Positions 1 through 9,038 of a stretch of 64,000 nt of DNA are shown in pieces. The notes beneath the pieces are model-generated. The model searched no databases, was not told the DNA's origin, and saw nothing but the letters and a program-made list of their open reading frames with translations. The stretch is taken from assembly GCF_000382045.1 (NCBI RefSeq), contig NZ_KB907453.1:186001-250000 (forward strand). The letters run 5' to 3'. This stretch comes from Variovorax atrisoli 110B. Its GTDB lineage: Bacteria > Pseudomonadota > Gammaproteobacteria > Burkholderiales > Burkholderiaceae_C. The position numbers were made by a program, and so were the translations under genes. The stretch's first letter is position 1. Each line of letters opens with the position of its first letter.

Positions 1-558
1 CGAGGAGAAGTCGATGACCAGCGGCGCGCTGCTGCCGAGAGCGGCCAGATCGGGCAGTTGCTGGAATTCGATGCCGTTGATCGTTTCGTTCGAGCACACG
101 TGCACGTACGAGGCATCCTTGGAGAGCTGCCAGGTCGCGGGATCGGGCAGCTTCGTGTGCTGGTTGTCGGCATTGCTGGCGGCCACGCGCGCATTGCAGT
201 AGCGCTGGGCTTCCTTGTGCGACTTGGTGCTCCAGCTGCCGGTGATGACGAAGTCGGTGGTCTTGCCGCGCGAGAGGTTCAGCGGAACGATGGCGTTCTC
301 GCCAAGCCCGCCGCCCTGCATGAACAGGATGTGGAAGTTCGAGGGAATCGCCAGCAGCGTGCGGAGGTCGGCTTCGGCCTGCGTGCAGATCGAACCGAAC
401 TCCTTGCCGCGATGGCTCATCTCCATCACGCTCATGCCGCTGCCCTGCCAGTCGAGCATTTCGGCGGCGGCGCGTTGCAGCACCGCCTCCGGCATGGCAG
501 CCGGACCGGCCGAGAAGTTGTAGGGGCGCTTGCCGGCCGGCGTCTGCTGCTGGGTCAC
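1..558 (-). CDS. serC: Phosphoserine aminotransferase, N-terminal part (cut by window edge)
   Basis: PLP-dependent enzyme of serine and pyridoxine biosynthesis; it transaminates 3-phosphohydroxypyruvate with glutamate in the cytoplasm. About 186 codons are visible. The N-terminus reads [18 protein letters not shown], followed by [13 protein letters not shown] and later [13 protein letters not shown], all characteristic of SerC. The reading frame runs off the left edge, so the PLP-binding lysine is not in view. The start is taken as GTG at 558-556, because no ATG precedes the conserved block in frame and the GTG lies 7 bases after the stop of the upstream DUF2059 gene. It follows gyrA and the DUF2059 gene on the same strand and is probably co-transcribed with them. 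Family identity is firm; the exact start is inferred. Confidence 0.93.
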   Translation of the reverse strand, partial: MTQQQTPAGKRPYNFSAGPAAMPEAVLQRAAAEMLDWQGSGMSVMEMSHRGKEFGSICTQAEADLRTLLAIPSNFHILFMQGGGLGENAIVPLNLSRGKTTDFVITGSWSTKSHKEAQRYCNARVAASNADNQHTKLPDPATWQLSKDASYVHVCSNETINGIEFQQLPDLAALGSSAPLVIDFSS

Positions 559-565
559 GTTTCTC

Positions 566-1147
566 TTACTTCTTTGCTGGGGCCTTGGCAGGTGCCTTGG
601 CGGGGGCTGCGCCACCGTCGGTCGGTGCGCCGAGGGCCTTGGCGACGGCGGTGTCGAGCGCCTGCATCTTGGGCTCGACCGTGGCACGCGTCTCGGACAC
701 GAGCTTTTCCGTCAGGGCGGTCTGCATCTTGGGATTCAGTTCCTGGTACTTCTTGCTCAGGGGCGAGTTGATCCAGGCCAGCAGCTGCTTGAGCTCGTCT
801 TCACTGAAGTTCTGTTCCATCAGCGGGGTCAGGGCGCCGGGCGCCAGTTGCACGGCCTTGTCGCGGACGATGGGGTAGGTCTCGTCGAAGTACTTCTTCA
901 GCTCGGCGTCGGCGGCCTTGGCGGCGGCTTCGCGCTTGGCCTCGGGCACTTGCGTCTGCAGGTACTGCGAACCCGCCTGCGCGATCGGGGCACTCGACTG
1001 TTCGACCAGGCCACGAGCCAGCGACTCGATGCCGGGGCGCTGGATGTCGATGAACTGCTTGATGAGCGTGGCCTTGTCCTGGGCCAGGGCGGCCATCGAG
1101 CTGCTTGCCAGGGCGACCGTCAGAAGTGCGAGTTTGATTTTTTTCAC
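566..1147 (-). CDS. DUF2059 family secreted protein
   Basis: A 193-residue protein with a clear signal peptide ([23 protein letters not shown], first residue encoded by GTG) and probable cleavage after ALA near residue 22. The mature part is helical and charged and matches the DUF2059 pattern ([24 protein letters not shown]). The C-terminus is a lysine/alanine/proline repeat ([13 protein letters not shown]). The GTG start at 1147 overlaps the gyrA stop as GTGA, so translation is probably coupled to gyrA; serC follows 7 bases after its stop. The function of DUF2059 is unknown; a periplasmic location is inferred from the signal peptide. Confidence 0.85.
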   Translation of the reverse strand: MKKIKLALLTVALASSSMAALAQDKATLIKQFIDIQRPGIESLARGLVEQSSAPIAQAGSQYLQTQVPEAKREAAAKAADAELKKYFDETYPIVRDKAVQLAPGALTPLMEQNFSEDELKQLLAWINSPLSKKYQELNPKMQTALTEKLVSETRATVEPKMQALDTAVAKALGAPTDGGAAPAKAPAKAPAKK

Positions 1148-3789
1148 TGAGGATTCTCCGTTGAAGATGAGGAAGTATCGTCTGCTTCAGGCTCGGATTC
1201 GCCGTTCGCGTCGTTTTCGACGATACGTTGTAGCCCGCTTAGTTTGGCGCCTTCGTCGAGCCCGATCAGCGTGACGCCTTGCGTCGCGCGACCCAGTTCA
1301 CGAATCTCGGCAACCCGGGTGCGCACCAGCACGCCCTTGTCGGTGATGAGCATGATCTCATCATCCGCATGCACGAGAGTGGCGGCAACGACCTTGCCAT
1401 TGCGCTCACTCTGTTGAATCGCGATCATGCCCTTGGTTCCCCGCCCATGACGGGTGTATTCGGTAATGCTTGTTCGCTTTCCGTAACCATTTTCCGTGGC
1501 CGTGAGCACGCTCTGCTGCTCGTCCTCGGCCACCAGCATCGCGATCACGCCCTGTCCGGCCTCGAGCGACATGCCGCGCACGCCGCGTGCATTGCGGCCC
1601 AGCGGACGGACGTCTTCCTCGTCGAAGCGCACAGCCTTGCCGCCGTCGCTGAAGAGCATCACGTCGTGCTTGCCGTCGGTGAGTGCGGCGCCGATCAGGT
1701 AGTCGCCCTCGTCGAGGTTGACCGCGATGATGCCGCCCTTGCGCGGGTTGCTGAACTCGTCGAGCGCGGTCTTCTTGACCGTGCCCATCGACGTCGCCAT
1801 GAACACGTACTGATCGGCCGGGAAGTTGCGCTTCTCGCCGGTCAGCGGCAGGACCACGTTGATCTTCTCGCCTTCCTGCAGCGGGAACATGTTGACGATC
1901 GGTCGGCCGCGGGAGCCGCGCGATCCCACCGGCACCTCCCAGACCTTGAGCCAATAGAGCCGGCCGCGGTTCGAGAAGCAGAGGATGTAGTCGTGCGTGT
2001 TGGCAATGAAGAGCTGGTCGATCCAGTCGTCGTCCTTGGTGGCGGTGGCCTGCTTGCCGCGGCCTCCGCGCTTCTGTGCCCGGTATTCGCCGAGGGGCTG
2101 GCTCTTGATGTAGCCGCTGTGCGAGAGCGTGACCACCATGTCGGTCGGCGTGATCAGGTCCTCGGTCGAGAGGTCGTAGGCGCTGTGCTCCACCTGGCTG
2201 CGGCGCGCGCCGATCTTCGATTGGCCGAACTCCTGCTTGAGGATGCCGAGTTCATCGCCGATGATGGTCGAGACGCGCTCGGGCTTGGCCAGGATGTCGA
2301 GCAGGTCGTCGATCTCGGCCATCACTTCCTTGTACTCGGCGACGATCTTGTCCTGCTCCAGGCCGGTCAGGCGCTGCAGGCGCATCTGGAGGATTTCCTG
2401 GGCCTGCGTCTCCGAGAGGCGATAGAGACCGTCGCTGCCCATGCCGAACTCGCGCTCGAGGCCCTCGGGACGGTAGTCGTCGGCGTTGACCACACCGCCG
2501 TCGGCGCGCGTGCGCGTGAGCATCTCGCGCACCAGCTTGCTGTCCCAGCTGCGCGTCATGAGCTCGGCCTTGGCGACCGGCGGAGTGGGCGATTCGCGGA
2601 TGATGCGGATGAACTCGTCGATGTTCGCCAGCGCCACCGCCAGGCCTTCGAGCACGTGGCCGCGCTCGCGTGCCTTGCGCAGGTTGAAGACCGTGCGGCG
2701 GGTGACCACTTCGCGGCGGTGCTGCAGGAAGACCTCGATCAGGTCCTTCAGGTTGCACAGCTTCGGCTGGCCGTCGACCAGCGCCACCATGTTGATGCCG
2801 AAGGTGTCTTGCAGCTGGGTCTGCTTGTAGAGGTTGTTGAGCACCACCTCGGGCACTTCGCCGCGCTTGAGCTCGATGACCAGGCGCATGCCCGACTTGT
2901 CGGACTCGTCCTGGATGTGGCTGATGCCCTCGATCTTCTTTTCGTGCACGAGCTCGGCCATGCGCTCCTGCAGCGTCTTCTTGTTGACCTGGTAGGGGAG
3001 CTCATCGACGATGATCGCCTGGCGCTGGCCGCGGTCGATGTCCTCGAAGTGGCACTTGGCGCGCATCACGACCTTGCCGCGGCCGGTGCGGTAGCCGTCC
3101 TTCACGCCGTTGATGCCGTAGATGATGCCGGCGGTGGGGAAGTCGGGGGCGGGGACGATCTCCATCAGCTCGTCGATGCTGGCTTCGGGGTTGCGAAGCA
3201 GGTGCAGGCAGGCGTCCACCACCTCGTTCAGGTTGTGCGGCGGGATATTCGTGGCCATGCCGACCGCAATACCGCCGGAGCCATTGACCAGCAAATTCGG
3301 CAGCTGGCTCGGCAACACCTTGGGCTCTTTTTCGGAGCCGTCGTAATTGTCCTGAAAGTCGACGGTTTCCTTGTCGATATCGGCCAGCATTTCGTGCGCA
3401 ATTTTCGCCAGCCGGATTTCCGTATACCGCATTGCGGCCGCGTTGTCTCCATCGACGGACCCGAAGTTGCCTTGGCCGTCGACCAGCATGTGGCGCATGG
3501 AGAAGTCCTGGGCCAGGCGGACGATGGTGTCGTAGACCGACTGGTCGCCGTGCGGGTGGTACTTACCGATCACGTCGCCGACGATACGGGCCGACTTCTT
3601 GTACGGGCGGTTCCAGTCGTTGTTCAGCTCGTGCATCGCGTAGAGCACCCGGCGGTGCACCGGCTTGAGGCCGTCGCGGGCGTCGGGGAGTGCTCGGCCC
3701 ACGATCACGCTCATGGCGTAATCGAGGTAGCTGCTGCGCATTTCCTCTTCGAGACTGATGGGCAGGGTTTCTTTTGCGAAGGAGGTCAT
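1144..3789 (-). CDS. gyrA: DNA gyrase subunit A
   Basis: DNA gyrase A subunit, 881 residues, the breakage-reunion half of the A2B2 enzyme that introduces negative supercoils in the cytoplasm. The N-terminal topoisomerase IIA domain has the catalytic tyrosine in [10 protein letters not shown] (about residue 122). A GyrA box QKRGGRGK is followed by the C-terminal beta-pinwheel, and the tail is acidic. The start is the ATG at 3789 ([17 protein letters not shown]), which fits the family; the frame stays open for 50 codons upstream but that extension has no family resemblance. In the quinolone-resistance region the sequence is [10 protein letters not shown], so position 83 in E. coli numbering is Gln and Asp87 is kept. 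The stop overlaps the DUF2059 gene. Confidence 0.98.
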   Translation of the reverse strand: MTSFAKETLPISLEEEMRSSYLDYAMSVIVGRALPDARDGLKPVHRRVLYAMHELNNDWNRPYKKSARIVGDVIGKYHPHGDQSVYDTIVRLAQDFSMRHMLVDGQGNFGSVDGDNAAAMRYTEIRLAKIAHEMLADIDKETVDFQDNYDGSEKEPKVLPSQLPNLLVNGSGGIAVGMATNIPPHNLNEVVDACLHLLRNPEASIDELMEIVPAPDFPTAGIIYGINGVKDGYRTGRGKVVMRAKCHFEDIDRGQRQAIIVDELPYQVNKKTLQERMAELVHEKKIEGISHIQDESDKSGMRLVIELKRGEVPEVVLNNLYKQTQLQDTFGINMVALVDGQPKLCNLKDLIEVFLQHRREVVTRRTVFNLRKARERGHVLEGLAVALANIDEFIRIIRESPTPPVAKAELMTRSWDSKLVREMLTRTRADGGVVNADDYRPEGLEREFGMGSDGLYRLSETQAQEILQMRLQRLTGLEQDKIVAEYKEVMAEIDDLLDILAKPERVSTIIGDELGILKQEFGQSKIGARRSQVEHSAYDLSTEDLITPTDMVVTLSHSGYIKSQPLGEYRAQKRGGRGKQATATKDDDWIDQLFIANTHDYILCFSNRGRLYWLKVWEVPVGSRGSRGRPIVNMFPLQEGEKINVVLPLTGEKRNFPADQYVFMATSMGTVKKTALDEFSNPRKGGIIAVNLDEGDYLIGAALTDGKHDVMLFSDGGKAVRFDEEDVRPLGRNARGVRGMSLEAGQGVIAMLVAEDEQQSVLTATENGYGKRTSITEYTRHGRGTKGMIAIQQSERNGKVVAATLVHADDEIMLITDKGVLVRTRVAEIRELGRATQGVTLIGLDEGAKLSGLQRIVENDANGESEPEADDTSSSSTENPQ

Positions 3790-4013
3790 GAGCAAGGGAC
3801 TGGCGGCAGGAAGGTGAAATTTTACGCTGTGAGGGGTGTCGCACCGCCGCAACACAAGGCGCCTATTCCGCCTCCGTCCTACGCTTCCGGGCCGTCCCGC
3901 GGGCTGTTTGCCAAAGACCCTATGGCACAATCGCCTCAACGTTTTGGGTGGTGGTCACTTAAAGCGTCCTTGATTCGCAGCGCGGCTGCGGCTTTTTCCC
4001 CAAGAGGAGAACC

Positions 4014-4664
4014 ATGAAGAAACTGAATAAAGTGGCGATGATGTTTGCAGTCGCTGCGCTCGCCACTGCCGCCGGCGCGCAGACCCGTGTCACCGCTGCG
4101 GACGGCGGTCCTACGATCGACAACTGGCAAAACGGCACCGGCGAACTGGTTTGGAAGAACGGCACGAACGAACTGTGCTGGCGCGATGCCAACTGGACGC
4201 CTGCTACGGCTGCCGCTGGTTGCGACGGTGCTCTGGTTCCTGCAGCTCCGGTTGCTGCCACCCCGACTCCTGGCGCCCCGACCCCCCCGCCTGCTCCGCA
4301 AGTCGCCGCTTCGAAGGTGACCTTCGCTGCTGACGCCTTCTTCGACTTCGACAAGTCGGTTCTGAAGCCCGAAGGCCGCGCCAAGCTGACCGACCTGGTC
4401 GAGAAGATCCGTGGCGTGAACCTGGAAGTCATCATCGCTGTCGGCCACACCGACTCGATCGGTACCGACGCTTACAACCAGCGTCTGTCGGTGCGTCGCG
4501 CCGAAGCCGTCAAGGCCTTCCTGGTCTCGAAGGGCATCGAACGCAACCGCGTCTACACCGAAGGCAAGGGCAAGAAGCAGCCTGTGGCTGACAACCGCAC
4601 CAAGGAAGGCCGCGCCAAGAACCGTCGCGTGGAAATCGAAGTGGTCGGCACCCGCGCCAACTAA
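4014..4664 (+). CDS. ompA: OmpA family outer membrane protein
   Basis: A 216-residue envelope protein. A signal peptide (about residues 1-22, ending AAGAQ) is followed by a short N-terminal region with two cysteines (NELCWRDANW and AAAGCDGAL), a proline/alanine hinge (about 75-97) and a C-terminal OmpA/MotB peptidoglycan-binding domain (about 98-216). That domain has VTFAADAFFDFDKSVL, VGHTDSIG and NRRVEIEV. There is no eight-stranded barrel like that of E. coli OmpA; this short form is the one usual in Bordetella and Comamonadaceae. The Shine-Dalgarno sequence AGAGGAGA lies just before the ATG. A strong intrinsic terminator follows 22 bases after the stop, so it is probably a single-gene transcript. 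Confidence 0.93.
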   Translation: MKKLNKVAMMFAVAALATAAGAQTRVTAADGGPTIDNWQNGTGELVWKNGTNELCWRDANWTPATAAAGCDGALVPAAPVAATPTPGAPTPPPAPQVAASKVTFAADAFFDFDKSVLKPEGRAKLTDLVEKIRGVNLEVIIAVGHTDSIGTDAYNQRLSVRRAEAVKAFLVSKGIERNRVYTEGKGKKQPVADNRTKEGRAKNRRVEIEVVGTRAN

Positions 4665-4686
4665 TCGATCGATTCCATCGACAATG

Positions 4687-4712
4687 AAACCCCGCTTCGG
4701 CGGGGTTTTTTT
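4687..4712 (+). terminator. Intrinsic terminator of ompA
   Basis: Stem AAACCCCGC, loop TTCG, stem GCGGGGTTT, then a run of T. The UUCG tetraloop and nine-pair stem make this a strong Rho-independent terminator directly after ompA. Confidence 0.93.
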
Positions 4713-4790
4713 ATGGCTGCCGAATTCGCGATTGATCTTCGGCAAAGGCTTGCGGTGTTTATCGGACATCGACCGTTTCATAATCGCTTC

Positions 4791-5510
4791 ATGACAGAAA
4801 ACCTGAATGCCGATCCGGCCGAACTGGCCAAGTTTTCAGAACTCGCACATCGCTGGTGGGATTTGGAAAGCGAATTTCGGCCGCTGCATGAAATCAATCC
4901 ATTGCGCCTGGAATGGATTGACGGTATTGCGCCGATTTCGCAGCGTCGTGTGCTCGATATCGGCTGCGGCGGCGGAATCCTGGCGGATTCGATGGCCCGC
5001 AAAGGAGCCGACGTTCTGGGCATCGACCTCGCCGGCAAGGCGCTCAAGGTCGCCCAGTTGCATGCGCTCGAGGCTGGCACCCGGGGAGTGAAGTACCGGG
5101 AGATCAGTGCGGAGGCGCTGGCTGCCGAGCAGCCGGGCAGCTTCGACGTCGTGACCTGCATGGAGATGCTCGAGCATGTGCCGCAACCGGCTTCGGTGAT
5201 CCAGGCCTGCGCTGCGCTCGTGAAGCCGGGTGGATGGGTGTTCTTCTCGACGATCAACCGCAACCTGAAATCCTTCATGCTGGCGATCGTGGGAGCGGAA
5301 TACGTGCTCGGCATGCTGCCCCGCGGTACCCATGAATATGCAAAGCTGATCCGGCCCAGCGAGTTGGCCGGGTACTGCCGGGCGGCCGGCCTGGATCTTC
5401 GCCATACGCGAGGGATGGAACACAACCCCCTGACCCGCCGCTACTGGCTCAGCGACGACACCAGCGTCAATTACATGTTCGCCACGCAAAAGCCTGGGCC
5501 GCAGGAATGA
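4791..5510 (+). CDS. ubiG: Ubiquinone biosynthesis O-methyltransferase
   Basis: A 239-residue class I SAM-dependent methyltransferase that carries out both O-methylations in ubiquinone synthesis. The N-terminus ([17 protein letters not shown]) and the SAM-binding motif ([20 protein letters not shown], about residues 50-70) are typical of Ubi[11 protein letters not shown] and [12 protein letters not shown] are further UbiG signatures. The start is the ATG at 4791 (MTENLNADP); an upstream ATG at 4713 lies in the ompA terminator tail and is not used. The last bases overlap gph as ATGA, so the two genes are a coupled pair. Confidence 0.96.
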   Translation: MTENLNADPAELAKFSELAHRWWDLESEFRPLHEINPLRLEWIDGIAPISQRRVLDIGCGGGILADSMARKGADVLGIDLAGKALKVAQLHALEAGTRGVKYREISAEALAAEQPGSFDVVTCMEMLEHVPQPASVIQACAALVKPGGWVFFSTINRNLKSFMLAIVGAEYVLGMLPRGTHEYAKLIRPSELAGYCRAAGLDLRHTRGMEHNPLTRRYWLSDDTSVNYMFATQKPGPQE

Positions 5511-6175
5511 TCGGCCGCGAAACAAGGGCCGTGCTGTTCGACCTGGATGGCACCCTGATCGACAGTGCACCCGACCTCGGCGCCGCCGCCGACAAGATGC
5601 GCACTGACCGCGGCCTCGATTCCTATCCGCTGGAGCGCTATCGCCCCATGGCTGGGGCAGGGGCTAGGGGCATGTTGGGCGTGGCGTTCGGCATCACGCC
5701 CGAGTCGCCGGAGTTCCCCGAGCTGCGCGAAGAGTTCTTCGTGGCCTACGAGCGCCGCATGCTCCTCAATACGCAGGTGTTCGATGGAGTGCAGGCGCTG
5801 ATCGAGGCGCTGCGGGAGCGTGGCCTTCTGTGGGGCGTGGTCACCAACAAGTCGATGCGCTTCACCGATCCGCTGACCCAGGCCATTCCGCTCTTCGCCA
5901 CTGCCGGCGCGGTCGTGAGCGGCGACACCACGCCGTTCGCGAAACCGCATCCCGAGCCTTTGTATGAGGCTGCACGCCGGCTCGGCGTGCCTTCCGAGGC
6001 GTGTATCTACGTCGGCGACGACGAGCGCGACATCATCGCGGGTCGCGCCGCAGGAATGCGCACGGTTGCGGCAACCTACGGCTACATGGGCTCGCAGGCC
6101 GATTCGACGCTTTGGCAGGCCGACGCATCGATCTCTTCACCCCTCGAGCTCTTGAAGTTGCTGATTAGCGCCTAA
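5507..6175 (+). CDS. gph: Phosphoglycolate phosphatase (HAD family)
   Basis: A 222-residue HAD hydrolase that removes 2-phosphoglycolate formed during repair of oxidised DNA ends and other reactions. HAD motif I is [15 protein letters not shown] (about residues 10-24), motif II is VVTNKS, motif III is the lysine in AKPHPEPL, and motif IV is YVGDDERDI. The order ubiG-gph with ATGA overlap is common in beta- and gammaproteobacteria and supports the Gph name over other HAD enzymes. The probable ssrA promoter overlaps its last codons. Confidence 0.93.
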   Translation: MIGRETRAVLFDLDGTLIDSAPDLGAAADKMRTDRGLDSYPLERYRPMAGAGARGMLGVAFGITPESPEFPELREEFFVAYERRMLLNTQVFDGVQALIEALRERGLLWGVVTNKSMRFTDPLTQAIPLFATAGAVVSGDTTPFAKPHPEPLYEAARRLGVPSEACIYVGDDERDIIAGRAAGMRTVAATYGYMGSQADSTLWQADASISSPLELLKLLISA

Positions 6176-6178
6176 AAT
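6152..6178 (+). promoter_or_regulatory. Probable sigma-70 promoter of ssrA
   Basis: TTGAAG (6152-6157) and TAAAAT (6173-6178) are separated by 15 bases, slightly short, and lie 10 bases before the mature tmRNA 5' end. The -10 element overlaps the gph stop codon. Inferred from position and sequence only. Confidence 0.5.
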
Positions 6179-6188
6179 ACGTCCTCCA

Positions 6189-6574
6189 GGGGCTGCACTG
6201 GTTTCGACGTGGGTTCGGAGTCGCAGCGGGGCATGTCGAGCTGAATGCGCTCGTAAAACAGATTCAAACAAACTAACTGCAAACGACGAACGTTTCGCAC
6301 TCGCTGCTTAATTGCCAGTGAGCCTTGCAACAGTTGGCCGATGGGCTGGGCAAGGGGGTCTGGAGCAATCCTGACCTCCCGGCTGCAAGGATAACTACAT
6401 GGGCTGGCTCCGATCCGGGTACCTTGGGTCGGGGCGAGAAAAATAGGGTACTGGCGTCCGGTTTAGCGTGTGACTGCGCGACTCCGGGAGCGAGACTCAA
6501 AACAGATCACTAAACATGTAGAACTGCGCGATGAAGGCTTGCGGACGGGGGTTCAAATCCCCCCAGCTCCACCA
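6189..6574 (+). ncRNA. ssrA: Transfer-messenger RNA (tmRNA)
   Basis: One-piece tmRNA of about 386 nt that rescues stalled ribosomes with SmpB. The 5' end GGGGCTGCACTGGTTTCGAC and the 3' end, a TTCAAAT T-loop followed by CAGCTCCACCA, pair to form the alanine-tRNA-like acceptor stem. The tag reading frame begins with the resume codon GCA at 6279 and ends with TAA at 6309, giving the peptide ANDERFALAA, a betaproteobacterial form. The CCA is encoded. It lies directly after gph. Confidence 0.97.
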
Positions 6575-6641
6575 ACATGACGTCCGAGGGCGTTCGCCGA
6601 AGTCCGGTGAACGCCCTTTTCACTTGGACGTTCTCCCTCGG

Positions 6642-7067
6642 CTATTTCGCCTCTGAATCTTCTTTTCCGTGCCCGCGCCGGCGGCGTTCGGCACGGGTGC
6701 GCTCCAGCGTCGCGTGGCTTTTCCTTGCCGCTGCTTCGCACTTCTGGTGCAGGACGCTCAGCTCCTGATCGGTGAGCTTCTCGATGCCCATGAATTCGTC
6801 TTGGGCGTCGGACGAGCGGATGAGTTCGTCGAGCTTGGTCTGCAGCGCCACGCCGTCGCGGTTCTGGGTGTTCTGGATCAGGAACACCATCAGGAAGGTC
6901 ACGATGGTGGTGCCGGTGTTGATGAGCAACTGCCAGGTCTCCGAGAAACCGAAGAACGGTCCCGAAATCGCCCATGCCACGACGATGGCCACGCACGCCA
7001 GGAAGGTGATCGGACTTCCTGCGATGTGGGCGATCCGATTGGCGAAGCGGGCGAAGAGCTGGTCCAT
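6642..7067 (-). CDS. Low-affinity iron permease family membrane protein
   Basis: A 141-residue protein with two hydrophobic segments (about residues 18-38 and 48-65), then a charged helical tail (LDELIRSSDAQDEFMGIEKL, then LSVLHQKCE). This pattern, including INTGTTIVTFLMVFLIQNTQNRD, matches the bacterial low-affinity iron permease family named after yeast Fet4. A role in metal transport is known only by family name; bacterial members are short and largely uncharacterised. It sits alone on the minus strand, convergent with ssrA. Confidence 0.85.
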   Translation of the reverse strand: MDQLFARFANRIAHIAGSPITFLACVAIVVAWAISGPFFGFSETWQLLINTGTTIVTFLMVFLIQNTQNRDGVALQTKLDELIRSSDAQDEFMGIEKLTDQELSVLHQKCEAAARKSHATLERTRAERRRRGHGKEDSEAK

Positions 7068-7475
7068 GGTCCTTCAAGTTGTTATGCGTTTTGCCGCGAA
7101 GGTTGACTGCATCGGCGGCGCCCGTGCGTCGGCCGGCGCCGCAGAAGTTGCTCAGGTAAAGCCGAGATGTTCGTCAGTTCGAGCCGTTGCCTTCCAGCGG
7201 TCGCGCCATGCAGGGCGCACGTTGCCGGAGTCGGATTTGTCCGACACCGCGGGCACGAACCGTGTCGTAGATTCTGGCTCCCTGCGGTCTCCCCGTAGGC
7301 TTGCTGTAAACCTCAGCCCGGCCCGAGCGGCCGGGCTTTTTTTCGCGTGGGGCATCGTCCCTGCACGGCCTTCGTGCTCGGGCCCGGGCGTCGAGAAACT
7401 CCCTCTTGAAAACGGCGAGGCGCCGCCTATCTTCACCTCCGTCGGAAATTGGTCGACCGAAAAGGAGGTAATGCA
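7068..7475. other. Intergenic region with an orphan terminator
   Basis: About 400 bases between two divergent genes with no credible coding sequence. It contains one strong intrinsic terminator (7316-7343) that no annotated gene reads into from the left, so a short untranslated RNA ending there is possible. The last 25 bases carry the ribosome-binding site of the gene at 7476. Confidence 0.6.
7316..7343 (+). terminator. Orphan intrinsic terminator
   Basis: Stem GCCCGGCC, loop CGAGC, stem GGCCGGGC, then seven T. The gene to its left is on the opposite strand, so the transcript it ends is unidentified. Confidence 0.8.
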
Positions 7476-7811
7476 ATGACCATGAACTTGCTCAAGCAAA
7501 TCGCCGGCTCCCGCCTACCTGTCACGTTCTATCGCACTGAAGACATCGACCAGGTCAGGGTACTGCGCGCCGCCGGGCTCGTCGTCGCCCTCGTGCCGTC
7601 GCCTTCGGATCCTCTTTCCCTGTCTGGTGCAGCCTCGGCTGCGCAGGTGCTTGCCATCACCCAGAAGGGACGCGAGGAACTGGCGAAATTCAACTATCCG
7701 GACTCACGCGCTCCGCGCTGGCGAAGCCGTTCGTCGCGCTTCACCGCAAGGCTGCGCTCGTTCGCCCGCGGCTCCTCGCAGGCTGCCAGCGCTTCCCGCC
7801 TGCCCCAGTGA
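7476..7811 (+). CDS. Small uncharacterised protein, paralogue of the gene at 61009-61248
   Basis: A 111-residue protein of unknown function. The start is the ATG at 7476, six bases after a perfect Shine-Dalgarno AAGGAGGT. Residues 1-75 (MTMNLLKQIAGSRLPVTFYR, then DIDQVRVLRAAGLVVAL, then ITQKGREELAKF) align along their whole length with the small protein at 61009-61248. The tail is basic and serine-rich (RWRSRSSRFTARLRSF) and absent in the paralogue. It lies 55 bases before two Hsp20 genes on the same strand, which suggests expression under stress, but no domain is recognised. Confidence 0.7.
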   Translation: MTMNLLKQIAGSRLPVTFYRTEDIDQVRVLRAAGLVVALVPSPSDPLSLSGAASAAQVLAITQKGREELAKFNYPDSRAPRWRSRSSRFTARLRSFARGSSQAASASRLPQ

Positions 7812-7866
7812 GGGCTCCGGCCCTTCCCCAGGTTTTCACAGGTTCCAGATTTTTGGAGGTTCAGCC

Positions 7867-8304
7867 ATGTACCGAGCTTTCTTCCCGCGCGACATGCTCG
7901 CGGAAATGGACCGTCTGCAGCGAGACATGCGGCAGGCATTCGATCTTGCGCCCACCATCCGGGGCTTCGGCAGCAACGGGTTTCCCGCGCTGAATGTCGG
8001 TGCGACGCCGCAGGCGGTGGAAATCTATGCCTTCGCTCCCGGCGTCGATCCGTCCACGCTGGAGGTCCATCTCGAGCGTGGCCTGCTGACCATCGCCGGC
8101 GAGCGCAAGAGCGTGCTGCCCGAGGCGGGCGCGAAGGCGGCCGTGCACATCAACGAACGCTTCGAAGGTTCGTTCCGCCGCATGTTGACGCTGCCCGACG
8201 ACGCGGACCCCGAGGCGGTCGATGCCAAGCTGCGCGACGGCTTGCTGCACATCACCGTCCGCCGCCGCGCATCGGCCCAGCCGCGCCGCATCGCCGTCCA
8301 GTGA
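7867..8304 (+). CDS. Small heat-shock protein, Hsp20 family
   Basis: A 145-residue alpha-crystallin-type chaperone that holds unfolding proteins in the cytoplasm without ATP. The alpha-crystallin domain covers about residues 40-138: PALNVGATPQAVEIYAFAPG, LTIAGERKS, and the end motif KLRDGLLHITVRR. The start is the ATG at 7867, six bases after TTTGGAGGTT. It is followed 33 bases later by a second Hsp20 gene; the pair is probably one operon, and Hsp20 proteins often form mixed oligomers. Confidence 0.93.
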   Translation: MYRAFFPRDMLAEMDRLQRDMRQAFDLAPTIRGFGSNGFPALNVGATPQAVEIYAFAPGVDPSTLEVHLERGLLTIAGERKSVLPEAGAKAAVHINERFEGSFRRMLTLPDDADPEAVDAKLRDGLLHITVRRRASAQPRRIAVQ

Positions 8305-8337
8305 TCGCTGTCCAGTGATATCGAGGAGATGAACACC

Positions 8338-8745
8338 ATGAGCAACGACATCCAGACCCGTTCCTCCGGCATGCCGGAGAACCACGAGCCGAAGAAGGCT
8401 CCGCGCTATGGCAGCGCCGCGCTGACGCCTCCTGTCGACGTGATCGAAGATGCAGGAGGCATCACGCTCTATGCCGACCTTCCAGGGGTTTCGCGCGAGA
8501 ACCTGAACCTCCACGTTGAAGCGGAGACCCTGACCATCGAGGCCGAGTCGAGCCTGACCGTGCCCGAAGGCCTGAAGACCAGCCATACGGAAGTCGGCCT
8601 CGGGCGGTTCCAGCGCGTCTTCACGCTCAGCAAGGAGCTGGACACCGAGAAGGTGTCCGCGGAGCTTGCGCAGGGCGTGCTGAAGCTGCGAATCCCCAAG
8701 GCCGAGCACGCGAAGCCCAGGCGCATCAACGTCGAGGTGGCTTGA
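8338..8745 (+). CDS. Small heat-shock protein, Hsp20 family (second copy)
   Basis: A 135-residue Hsp20 protein. The core (TPPVDVIEDAGGITLYADLP, VSRENLNLHVEAETLTIEAE, ELAQGVLKLRIPK) is an alpha-crystallin domain; the N-terminal arm is short and polar. The ATG at 8338 is preferred because GAGGAG lies nine bases before it; an in-frame ATG at 8329 touches that Shine-Dalgarno sequence and is less likely. It is diverged from the upstream Hsp20 gene, so the pair is an old duplication or two acquired types. Confidence 0.92.
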   Translation: MSNDIQTRSSGMPENHEPKKAPRYGSAALTPPVDVIEDAGGITLYADLPGVSRENLNLHVEAETLTIEAESSLTVPEGLKTSHTEVGLGRFQRVFTLSKELDTEKVSAELAQGVLKLRIPKAEHAKPRRINVEVA

Positions 8746-8754
8746 GCGATGGTG

Positions 8755-8778
8755 GGCGGGGCGGTTCGCTGCCCCGCC
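8755..8778 (+). terminator. GC-rich hairpin after the Hsp20 pair, possible terminator
   Basis: Stem GGCGGGGC, eight-base loop, stem GCCCCGCC starting 10 bases after the Hsp20 stop. There is no T run after it, so it may stabilise the mRNA end rather than terminate. Confidence 0.4.
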
Positions 8779-9038
8779 GAGGTGGACTCGACGCAGCTCA
8801 AGCAGGTCTTTCGCGATCGTGCGTCGCAATGCGCTGCCGCTGCGGCGGCCCGCTATCGGAAGGCGCTGAAGGCACCGATTCCGCCGGGAGTGCGCGGGTG
8901 GTCGAGCGCCAGGCTGAGGGCGCCCAGCGCAACCATGACCAGATCAAGGCGCTGCGGGACGAGCTGCGCGAACGGTCTTGAGTTCGTATGTGCCCAGCGT
9001 GACGACCAGGCACTTGCTGGTAGGCATCGATCGGGAGA
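8779..9038. other. Intergenic region with no credible intact gene
   Basis: About 260 bases. A short plus-strand stretch ending at 8981 would encode a charged helical tail (QRNHDQIKALRDELRERS), which might be the remnant of a lost gene, but no start or full domain is visible. Confidence 0.35.

Noticed and set aside
3790..4013. Divergent promoters between gyrA and ompA
   Set aside because: Promoters must exist here, but I could not find a -35/-10 pair with good spacing on either strand, so no position is given.
1279..4017. A 912-codon plus-strand open frame opposite gyrA
   Set aside because: It is the antisense of gyrA; the translation is rich in His, Val, Leu and Asp repeats without family resemblance, and gyrA is certain.
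6553..7077. A 174-codon minus-strand frame overlapping the 3' end of ssrA and the iron-permease-like gene
   Set aside because: It is the alternate frame of the iron-permease-like gene, whose own frame has membrane segments and family motifs.
8742..8981. A 79-codon plus-strand frame after the Hsp20 pair
   Set aside because: It begins inside the Hsp20 gene and spans the GC-rich hairpin; only the last 25 residues look protein-like, so an intact gene is not supported.
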